From JAYODW01 sp038116745 (GTDB taxonomy: Bacteria; Pseudomonadota; Gammaproteobacteria; Ga0077536), in NCBI GenBank assembly GCA_038116745.1, contig JAYODW010000008.1, positions 1 through 64,000 of the forward strand: DNA of 64,000 nucleotides. Reading direction: 5' to 3'. Below the pieces are notes generated by a model. The model ran no database searches. It had not been told where the DNA came from and saw only the letters and a program-made list of their open reading frames with translations. The translations under genes were made by a program, and so were the position numbers. This document shows positions 58,601 through 64,000 of the stretch, piece by piece. Numbering within the stretch: the first letter of the stretch is position 1; every line of letters starts with the position of its first letter.

Positions 58601-59762
58601 TGCTTCGAATTACGTCGTCGCCGGCCCCGCCACCACGACTGCGGCGATATCGGCGATCAATTCCGGGCCATTGGTCGTCGACATAGTCACCGGAGAGGAC
58701 AACGCGGCGGAGCCTGAAGACTCGTCGGATGCAGACGTGGACGACGGTCCGCTGACGCCGGAGAAAGTGGCGCGCATGACACCGGAGCAGATCCGGCGGA
58801 TCAAACCCAATCAGATCCACAACATGGACGCCGCAACCGCACGCGCGTTCAAACCCTTCCAACTGAAGGCCTTCACGACCGGTCAGGCCGACGCCCTCAA
58901 ACCCGACCACTTTCAGCAGTTCAGCGGGGACCAATACAGGGGCTTCGCTGACGGATTCGTGGAGCTGAAGGACGAGCAGGTGGCAAGTCTGATGCCGCCG
59001 GAAGCCAAAGGTGCGCTAGTGCGACTCGCGGTGTACTCGCGTAACGAACTTGATCCCGCCGAAATTGCCCGCGACGAGGACGCCCGCGAGCTGGCCTGGC
59101 GCATGGGCGAATTCACTCGCCAGCTGCAGCGGTCGGAAGAACTGAATGCTCAGGCGGCGCTGCTTCCCTGGAATCCTACGCTTGCGGCAATGAGATACGG
59201 TCGCTGGCCGCTGCTCCCCGGCATGCAGTTCGGCGCCATGCGGGTCGGGCTATTTGATTTCGGCGAAGAACCCCTGGTCGAACTGGCGGCGAGTGTCGGA
59301 GAGTTTTTTGCCGAAACCAAGGGCGAGAAGATTTTCAATGGTGCGATGACCTTTTTCGCCGGCAACCGCGCACTGGCCAGTAAGGCCGCCCGCACAATGC
59401 TGACCGTGGCGCCGGTGATCGGCAATGTGCTGGCGCTCTACACAGTCATCTCGGGGAAGAGTCCGTTCACCGGGGAAGATGTCAGCGAGCTCGAGCGGTC
59501 ACTGTGCGTGCTTGGGACGCTGCCCGGCGCAGGGGCCTTGCTGAAAATCGCAGGAAAAGAAAGCGCCGCAGTGGTGCGCAACCTCATTACCCAAGGCCAG
59601 AAGCTGCATCTGGAAAAGGTTGAGGACGTCGGCGAGACGACCAATCACATCATGGAGATCCTGGACACCACGGCTGCGCAAAGCGCCATCGCAGCCGGGG
59701 GCCGTCAGATCGAACAGCTGGCAGAAGCGCTGCTGCGTCCCTTCCTCAAAGCGGCTGCCTGA
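55614..59762 (+). CDS. TpsA haemagglutinin-like secreted protein with MBG/YDG and pre-toxin-TG-like C-terminus
   Basis: A 1382-residue filamentous-haemagglutinin-type exoprotein. Extended signal peptide (hydrophobic core about 38-57, SLANPEGG), TPS secretion domain (about 58-300; FVVNPNGVVFGQGSRIDVNG, ALNRVVTTQPSAIFGALEAN), a beta-helical passenger, MBG/YDG-like modules (about 848-1015; MTYGDAIPVLSGTAAGL, KPYDGTTTAAI), an acidic linker, 11-residue repeats of the MTPEQIRRIKP type (about 1046-1120), and a pre-toxin-TG-like block (1274-1315; GKSPFTGEDVSELERSLCVL). GAGGAG eight bases upstream supports ATG 55614. No immunity gene follows. It overlaps the convergent GMC gene by 17 bases. Confidence 0.87.
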   Translation: MSISFRRFERAPATPADRRHPPRDQTALTRGPGEASFVISGLFILLLLLPLPSLANPEGGRVAGGNASISSQAQTLTVNQHTDKAVINWQNFSIGADETTRFVQPSKSAVALNRVVTTQPSAIFGALEANGHLFVVNPNGVVFGQGSRIDVNGLVVSTHDISDTNFMRGDFRFDIPGRADAEIFNQGEISVGDASLAAFVAPTVRNDGIIQARLGKVVLAAGTGFALDLYGDGLLELQVEEEHVDEMLRVEHTGLIEAESVLLTAGTARRVVDSVINLSGSVQTRTARQEGGRIVIGGSTGVSTDINISGTLDAAGSDGTNTAAGGEILVAGGGKVNLHDARLDVSGTGSGGSISVAGATAAGGSTVLLSGQSQLLADGAAGTGGQVTVTGYHTGLTDTTRINATGASGGGLAQIGGSWQGSNPEVPAATAVYVGPDVVVDASAGARGDGGTIAVWSDVTDQNSSTRAYGALFARGGEFGGNGGAVETSGSWLDAAGITVDAAAPAGESGLWLLDPLDLYVTTAPTTAPTSIPAPGDTLFTPVAGQNNVLNTDIENQLDAGTNVVLQTIGSAGAESGSIYVNADITKSGGAPASLVLEAAGSIIVDDNVSVWSINNSLDLLLLAGGDIALKNGSSINSNGGIVSLDGQGITLDGTIAGGQVSLSAAIGNTISGSGGIAANELLVLGPSSIELNTTAANNVDILTAAGVNSVSFSNGTALTISAISAAGTIQVSTNSGNLIVSGDVITTDASVGAISLIAGQGRLAGDAAGGDIIISGTPTLTTGAGGSILLYTGSINDSTGLTELVGSGSQRFRYNADENTNFSASGWLDVAAPGLYGIYREQPQASITQINSQSMTYGDAIPVLSGTAAGLVNGDLPNYAVGAPVFSGSGNLAVIGSPYSVGETALAALGYSVFTSAPGGLTVNPLTLTLTGFAVQPVKPYDGTTTAAITNVGRFADLIAGDSVSSGNAGATYDTPEVGGNKLVTLNELSLSGEDASNYVVAGPATTTAAISAINSGPLVVDIVTGEDNAAEPEDSSDADVDDGPLTPEKVARMTPEQIRRIKPNQIHNMDAATARAFKPFQLKAFTTGQADALKPDHFQQFSGDQYRGFADGFVELKDEQVASLMPPEAKGALVRLAVYSRNELDPAEIARDEDARELAWRMGEFTRQLQRSEELNAQAALLPWNPTLAAMRYGRWPLLPGMQFGAMRVGLFDFGEEPLVELAASVGEFFAETKGEKIFNGAMTFFAGNRALASKAARTMLTVAPVIGNVLALYTVISGKSPFTGEDVSELERSLCVLGTLPGAGALLKIAGKESAAVVRNLITQGQKLHLEKVEDVGETTNHIMEILDTTAAQSAIAAGGRQIEQLAEALLRPFLKAAA

Positions 59763-61293
59763 TAGCCTGCGCCGCCACGATGCCGCGCGCCACATAATCG
59801 CCCCAGGCGGCAATCGTCATTGACGGTGGGCCACTTACCGGCCGGGGAAAGGCGGCGGCGTCAGCGACGTAAATGCCCGGGTTGCCGAACACCTCGCCCT
59901 GGCTGTCGACCACGCCGCTCTCGGAGTCGGCACCAATGCACGCTCCGCCGGTTGGATGCACGGTGATCGGTGTTTCGAAGTGATAAATCCGTCGCCCGCT
60001 CTTCTCGCCGATCCAGCGGAAGGCCTGCTTGATGCGCTGAAAGATCTCGCTGCGTTCAGGGCGGTAGTTGATCCGCAGTCGACCGCCACGATAACTCACC
60101 CGCCCGTCCTGCGCATCAGCCCCCATGCCGGCGACGAAACTGCCCCGCTGCAGCATGCGCGAAACCCAGCGCCCCAGCGGCAGCTGCCGCGGCGACGGCA
60201 GCGTGCCCTCGGCGATCATGGGCCACGGCCGGCCCGCGCCGAGCGCCTCAGGATCGCGCGACCGAACCAGACCGTGCACCGGCATCGCCTGACTCAGATC
60301 GCGCTCGTCATCGTCGAGCTTCCAGTAACCGAAGAAGTCGCCGTTACCGCCGAAGCGCTCACCGAGGCCGCGCATGGGCGCCAGATCGTGGCGCGCCTGA
60401 GCATGGAGCAGCAGTCGCAGAGTATTCAAAGTTCCCGCCGCCACCACCACGCGCTGCGCGCGACGTGTTTCGCGCCGACCGCTGTGATGGTTAATTAAAT
60501 CCACGGCGTACCCCTGCTCTGCACGTCGGACCGTATGCACCTCGCACAGGTCGAGCACCTTGAGCCCCTGGCGCATGGCGGCAGCAAGGAAGGCAAAATC
60601 GACTGACGTCTTGCCTCCGCCTTCAGAACCCAGATTGCCGTCTTCGCCGGGACGCGCTTCCCAGCGTTCGATACCGTCTGCTGTTGTAGTCCTGCGCGGC
60701 GCGCCGGGAATCTCGGCGAACGCAAGTCCCATGCTGAGTTCGTGGTCAGCGTCCTTCACATCGAATGCCGCGTTCGCGCCAAAACGCTCCGCCAGCCCAT
60801 GCGGCAGACAGTCATCGGCCATCGGCGTGCGTGGCGCCATGCGTTCAAACACGCGCTCGTAGCTCGGCTCCATCCGTTCGGCACTGAGCTCCGGCGTGAT
60901 GCTGCTCCAGTACTCTGGGTCGGGCGGCCGTACGTTCAGGCCGGAATACACGTGGCTGCCGCCGCCCACGCCGGACGAGCACACCACGTGCAGACCGCCA
61001 CCAAGATGAATATCGAACAGTCCCTTCCGGTTAAGGGTCACGCTGCCACCCGGGATCCAGCTGTTGCGCAACGTCCGCACCAGAGAAAGCAGCGCGCGCC
61101 GGCCGCGTGGGAAAGGCGCTCGGGCGCTGATCCCCATCGAGCGCACCGGAACGGTATCGCGCCACGGCCCGCGTTCGATCAACAGCACCTTCAAACCAGC
61201 CTCGATCAGGCGCGTGGCACAGGCGCTGCCGCCGAAACCGCTGCCAATTACGATGACATCACTCGGCTCGGGGATTGTGTCGCTTGCTGACAT
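59746..61293 (-). CDS. GMC-family FAD-dependent oxidoreductase (cholesterol-oxidase-like)
   Basis: A 515-residue glucose-methanol-choline oxidoreductase. FAD motif DVIVIGSGFGGSACATRLIE (about 12-31), second block GGGLHVVCSSGVGGGSHVYS (about 99-118) and the C-terminal active-site His in PITVHPTGGACIGADSESGV, then GIYVADAAAFPRPVSGPPSM. The layout resembles cholesterol oxidase-like dehydrogenases acting on alcohols of alicyclic or steroid substrates. GAGGAGG before ATG 61293 sets the start; the frame open to 61317 is not used. It converges on TpsA. Confidence 0.88.
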   Translation of the reverse strand: MSASDTIPEPSDVIVIGSGFGGSACATRLIEAGLKVLLIERGPWRDTVPVRSMGISARAPFPRGRRALLSLVRTLRNSWIPGGSVTLNRKGLFDIHLGGGLHVVCSSGVGGGSHVYSGLNVRPPDPEYWSSITPELSAERMEPSYERVFERMAPRTPMADDCLPHGLAERFGANAAFDVKDADHELSMGLAFAEIPGAPRRTTTADGIERWEARPGEDGNLGSEGGGKTSVDFAFLAAAMRQGLKVLDLCEVHTVRRAEQGYAVDLINHHSGRRETRRAQRVVVAAGTLNTLRLLLHAQARHDLAPMRGLGERFGGNGDFFGYWKLDDDERDLSQAMPVHGLVRSRDPEALGAGRPWPMIAEGTLPSPRQLPLGRWVSRMLQRGSFVAGMGADAQDGRVSYRGGRLRINYRPERSEIFQRIKQAFRWIGEKSGRRIYHFETPITVHPTGGACIGADSESGVVDSQGEVFGNPGIYVADAAAFPRPVSGPPSMTIAAWGDYVARGIVAAQAIRQPL

Positions 61294-61445
61294 GGGCGGC
61301 CTCCTCAACGTGAACACACTCGCAAGCCGGCTCCGAGGACAACCGCCGACTCCCCGCGCTTTGTCACAGCGAACTTTCGATTACCCCGAAAAATGCGGCC
61401 GCGCCAGCCTCGCCCCGATGCGGCACCCGCTCCCGGGCATCGCGA

Positions 61446-62132
61446 TCACGCCGCCTCGGCTGCTCGACGGCCGCGGGCTTTGGCGGTCTCCCGCGCCTTT
61501 TTGCGGCGCTCCATTTTCCGCCGCTCAAGCTCCATCGCTGCGTCTTCCTCAAGAAGATGCCCTTTGAGCGCTTTGTAGACCAGGTATTCCACCAGCGCCG
61601 GCCGCTTGACCTTTCCGGCTTTGAATCCGCTGTGCAAAGCGCGGACCTTGCTCAATATGCGCCGGTGCACACGCTCATGGGCCTGAGCGTAACGGGAGCC
61701 GCGCTGCTCAAGCTCGAACTCCTCGTGCTTGAAATGCCGCGCCAGCAGCGTGACCAGCTCATCGATGCGTTCGTCGACCAACCTGCCCTTGTTCTGCACA
61801 AAGGACTGAAGGATCTGCTGGCTCAGGTTGAACAGCTCAATGTGTTCCTGATCCAGATCGGTGTGTTCGACGTTGTAGTCATCCAGCCAGCTCATGCCGA
61901 CCAGCACCGCGTCAGGGCTACGTCTTTTCCGTTGCCCACTGCCACGTCCCAAGGTCCGCATGTACGTTGTCTGCGCGGCGGCCACGAGCAGCAGACCCCC
62001 ACTTACCCGGCCTCCCCAGTTGGGTAATACAACGAGAGTAGCGAAGCCGCCCGAGGCGTAAACTATCGGGAGCAGTTTGTAGAGCCAGAAAGGCGGGTTT
62101 CTCAGCCATTCGCGAAGTTCTAGCAGCCTCAT
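61446..62132 (-). CDS. Membrane-anchored bacteriohemerythrin
   Basis: A 228-residue protein with one or two N-terminal hydrophobic segments (LYKLLPIVYASGGFATLVVL, GGLLLVAAAQTTYM) and a hemerythrin domain (about 80-200). The diiron ligands are visible: HTDLDQEHIELF, LLARHFKHEEFELEQ, HERVHRRIL and HLLEEDA. It binds O2 or nitric oxide reversibly and may sense or store oxygen at the membrane. Most bacterial hemerythrins lack membrane anchors, so this layout is less common. ATG 62132 is preferred to the longer frame. The lysine/arginine-rich tail is unusual. Confidence 0.82.
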   Translation of the reverse strand: MRLLELREWLRNPPFWLYKLLPIVYASGGFATLVVLPNWGGRVSGGLLLVAAAQTTYMRTLGRGSGQRKRRSPDAVLVGMSWLDDYNVEHTDLDQEHIELFNLSQQILQSFVQNKGRLVDERIDELVTLLARHFKHEEFELEQRGSRYAQAHERVHRRILSKVRALHSGFKAGKVKRPALVEYLVYKALKGHLLEEDAAMELERRKMERRKKARETAKARGRRAAEAA

Positions 62133-62308
62133 AGGTATCGTGTTAGTTTCAGGGACGGCGATTATTAAGAAAAACACAGCCAATCGGAATCACATCATCT
62201 GGTCCGGATGCCTTTATATCGATGCGAGACAGCTACTGGGCTCTGTCCTGCGTCAGAGCAACAATCCCTAGGGCCGAATAGAATCGGCGCCACCGCTCGG
62301 ACGCTCTA

Positions 62309-62746
62309 GTGCCTGCGCTCTACTCCTACACCCCCAGCCACAAATTCCTTGCTTCCGTATGGAGCGGAACGGTCGATTCAGCAATGGGGGCCGCTGCCGT
62401 AAGGAATGCTTGGACACGGTTGGTGCCAGCAGACCACGAGTTTGTCTGTGCAGTGACCGACCTGACTACGGCCTCTTTTGTCTCTGCACAGATAGCTGTC
62501 GATATGTATCAGGTACATGTTGACCTAGACCTATTGCGAAGACAGAAAATGAGCGTGCTACTTGTCACCGGGGAGCATAATCTGAGCAAGGCACATGCTT
62601 TCCGGGAGCTTTTCAAGAATCATCCGGAGGCACCATTCAGAGTCAGCATGCTCACAAGCGCGGCTTCCGCAAGCACGATATCGGGCGTGCCGGAGCCGCT
62701 TATTGTGGAGAACCTGGCACGGCTTCGAGCCGCGATCATCGACTAG
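62309..62746 (+). CDS. Hypothetical protein, possibly STAS/SpoIIAA-like
   Basis: A 145-residue protein that I do not recognise. The alternation of strands and helices (FVCAVTDLTTASFVSAQIAV, MSVLLVTGEHNLSKAHAFRE, FRVSMLTSAASASTISGVPE) resembles STAS/SpoIIAA-like folds, with a C-terminal helix (VENLARLRAAIID). It starts with GTG and has no clear ribosome site, so the start is uncertain. Its base composition is clearly less GC-rich than the flanking genes, and codon choice is less biased, suggesting recent acquisition. It stands alone between genes of other function. Confidence 0.6.
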   Translation: MPALYSYTPSHKFLASVWSGTVDSAMGAAAVRNAWTRLVPADHEFVCAVTDLTTASFVSAQIAVDMYQVHVDLDLLRRQKMSVLLVTGEHNLSKAHAFRELFKNHPEAPFRVSMLTSAASASTISGVPEPLIVENLARLRAAIID

Positions 62747-62886
62747 CTATACCCTGTTGGCTGGCACGCTCTGTCGCAGGCCCCTCTGTTTCCTTCCAAT
62801 TGGTCCCGGCAACGCTTTCGAGTGCGGCAGAGTGGCGCAATCTCGCGCCCTCTGCTTCGACCAGCCGGTCGCTATACTTCCGCACC

Positions 62887-63714
62887 ATGAGTCGTTCAAT
62901 CGCCCGTGTTGTCGCCGGCACCGTCCGTGCCATGGTGGCACCGCTCGGCGCGCGCCAGAAAACGCGCGTACTCGCCCGTGTGATCGAAATCCTGCAGCGC
63001 TCCGATCTGGCCGTTGTTGCAACCCGCCGCGGCGACCTGCACTTCAGACGGCTGCGTGGCTCGTTCCTGGCCAGTGCGGTGGCGAGCTTTCACACCGATG
63101 AGCCAGAAACCTTGAGATGGATCGATGCTTTCGCGCCCGGCGACACGCTGTGGGATGTCGGCGCCAACGTCGGGCTGTACGCGCTGTACGCGGCTCTGGA
63201 CCCCGCGATCCGCGTCATGGCCTTCGAGCCCTCCGGGTTCAACTTCGGGCCGCTGGTTGACCACATCGCACTCAACGGCATGGGCGAACGCGTGACCCCC
63301 CTGTGTGTTGCTCTCGGTCTCAGCAGCGGCCTGTCGGCCCTGCATATGCGCCATACGGATGCCGGTCACGGCAGCAACGCACTCGGTGTCGCCGCGAACA
63401 ACTTCCGGCAGTTCGAGCCGCTGTTCACGCAGGGCATACCTGCGTTTTCGATCGACAGCTTCCGCGCGTTCTTCGACCTGCCCGCCCCGGATCATTTGAA
63501 AATCGACGTCGATGGGATTGAGCTCGATATTCTGAAGGGAGCGCCCGATACCCTGCCTGAGGTGCGCTCGGTCATGATGGAGGTCGAGGGAGACCGTGGC
63601 CTTGCGCATGCAGAGGAAATGACACGCCTGCTAGCAGCTGCCGGTCTCGTCGAACAGACCCATGTGCGCAGCGAGGGTTCGCGTCGCAACCGTCTCTACA
63701 CCAGGCCGGCGTAA
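62887..63714 (+). CDS. FkbM-family SAM-dependent methyltransferase
   Basis: A 275-residue FkbM methyltransferase. SAM motif LWDVGANVGLYALYAALD (about 86-103), VMAFEPSGFNFGPLVDHI (about 109-126) and the typical LKIDVDGIELDILKGAPDTL (about 202-221). Such enzymes O-methylate sugars, polyketides or glycolipids. Here a sugar in a surface polysaccharide is likely, because the next gene is a nucleotide-sugar epimerase on the opposite strand. The start at 62887 gives a conventional N-terminus. Confidence 0.88.
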   Translation: MSRSIARVVAGTVRAMVAPLGARQKTRVLARVIEILQRSDLAVVATRRGDLHFRRLRGSFLASAVASFHTDEPETLRWIDAFAPGDTLWDVGANVGLYALYAALDPAIRVMAFEPSGFNFGPLVDHIALNGMGERVTPLCVALGLSSGLSALHMRHTDAGHGSNALGVAANNFRQFEPLFTQGIPAFSIDSFRAFFDLPAPDHLKIDVDGIELDILKGAPDTLPEVRSVMMEVEGDRGLAHAEEMTRLLAAAGLVEQTHVRSEGSRRNRLYTRPA

Positions 63715-63735
63715 GACCCTCTGGCGCGGCGGCGC

Positions 63736-64000
63736 TCAGCGCTGCGGCATATCCGCTTCGCTCAACACCCGGGCCCGGACCCGGGGCCTGGGACCGGCTG
63801 CGCGCAATCGGGCCACCAAATCGGTTTCACGCGAAAAGTCCCAGCTGACGTTCCAGATGGGATCGTTCAGCGGACGCTCCAGCCGGTCCAAGCCCTGCTC
63901 CAGAAACCATGCATAGGTCTGTCTATGCCCGGCGTCGAAATCGAACTCAGGCTCAAAACCGAGCACACGCCGGGCCTTATCGATGCTGAGCACCGCGTGA
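63736..64000 (-). CDS. NAD-dependent epimerase/dehydratase, C-terminal part (cut by window end)
   Basis: The last 88 codons of a gene entering from the right edge: AVLSIDKARRVLGFEPEFDF, GHRQTYAWFLEQGLDRLE, ending WDFSRETDLVARL and a basic tail. KARRVLGFEP and the helix with TYAWF are the usual C-terminal features of extended SDR nucleotide-sugar epimerases/dehydratases. The cofactor-binding half lies outside the window, so subtype and function cannot be judged. It converges with the FkbM methyltransferase. Confidence 0.7.
   Translation of the reverse strand, partial: HAVLSIDKARRVLGFEPEFDFDAGHRQTYAWFLEQGLDRLERPLNDPIWNVSWDFSRETDLVARLRAAGPRPRVRARVLSEADMPQR

Noticed and set aside
57675..58934. 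419-codon minus-strand frame opposite TpsA
   Set aside because: No recognisable domain, and it overlaps the MBG/YDG-coding part of a clear TpsA gene.

Overview
The window looks like one scaffold piece of a high-GC proteobacterial chromosome, most likely a gammaproteobacterium, judging from the TonB receptor, two-partner secretion pair, tRNA and gene styles. Lineage below class cannot be read from the sequence. A run of 100 N at 15463-15562 is an assembly gap. I see no phage, insertion sequence, CRISPR array, rRNA or replication origin. Genes are dense and sit in short operons with many 4-base ATGA overlaps.

Layout. 0-5.1 kb: stand-alone oxidative and hydrolytic enzymes (metallo-beta-lactamase fold, two luciferase-like monooxygenases, an HSL-type esterase, a methyltransferase), then a membrane diguanylate cyclase. 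6.4-13.6 kb: a complete ECF sigma / ChrR-type zinc anti-sigma stress locus. It has two divergent, back-to-back promoters built on one perfect palindrome and a third matching promoter ahead of a converging operon. Its targets are a flavin oxidoreductase, DUF1365, a Cfa-type lipid methyltransferase, DUF3833, DUF6134, an SDR and an NTF2-like protein. This gene set suggests membrane-lipid protection against photo-oxidative stress. 13.6-17.9 kb: a hydrolase, a membrane protein and a flavin monooxygenase/DUF2783/Rap1a-like operon broken by the gap. 18-25.2 kb (+): hydantoinase-B-like protein, MetE-like protein, cupin, a Tat-exported molybdenum hydroxylase large subunit and a NicX-like ring-cleaving dioxygenase. 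This looks like a catabolic set for an (N-hetero)aromatic compound.

25.2-37.0 kb (-): the most unusual part, one tightly packed ten-gene operon. In transcription order it encodes a crotonase, a pyruvate-carboxylase-type carboxyltransferase (CT), a DUF7064-like protein, a biotin carrier, a biotin carboxylase, a free-standing phosphohistidine swivelling domain, a 730-residue unknown protein, a second crotonase, a second CT and a small-molecule kinase. Both CTs carry Glu where the family has its carbamylated Lys, and both crotonases lack the second catalytic Glu. I infer a non-canonical biotin-dependent carboxylation route with a phosphotransfer step.

37-51.8 kb: SDRs, a third luciferase-like enzyme, a TonB receptor with acidic Cys-bounded loops, a PEP-CTERM-type priming glycosyltransferase followed by a PilZ protein, an RRM protein, and a second catabolic group (Rieske oxygenase, PhyH oxygenase, small cupin, Baeyer-Villiger-type monooxygenase, Zn alcohol dehydrogenase, citryl-CoA-lyase-like protein). 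51.9-64 kb: tRNA-Arg(TCG), a CmcJ-like oxygenase, a TpsB/TpsA secretion pair whose TpsA has a pre-toxin-TG-like C-terminus, a GMC oxidoreductase, a membrane-anchored hemerythrin, a low-GC orphan, an FkbM methyltransferase and a sugar-nucleotide epimerase cut by the window end.

Overall the window reads as an environmental heterotroph equipped for oxidative breakdown of alicyclic, aromatic or terpenoid-like compounds, with c-di-GMP-linked surface functions.
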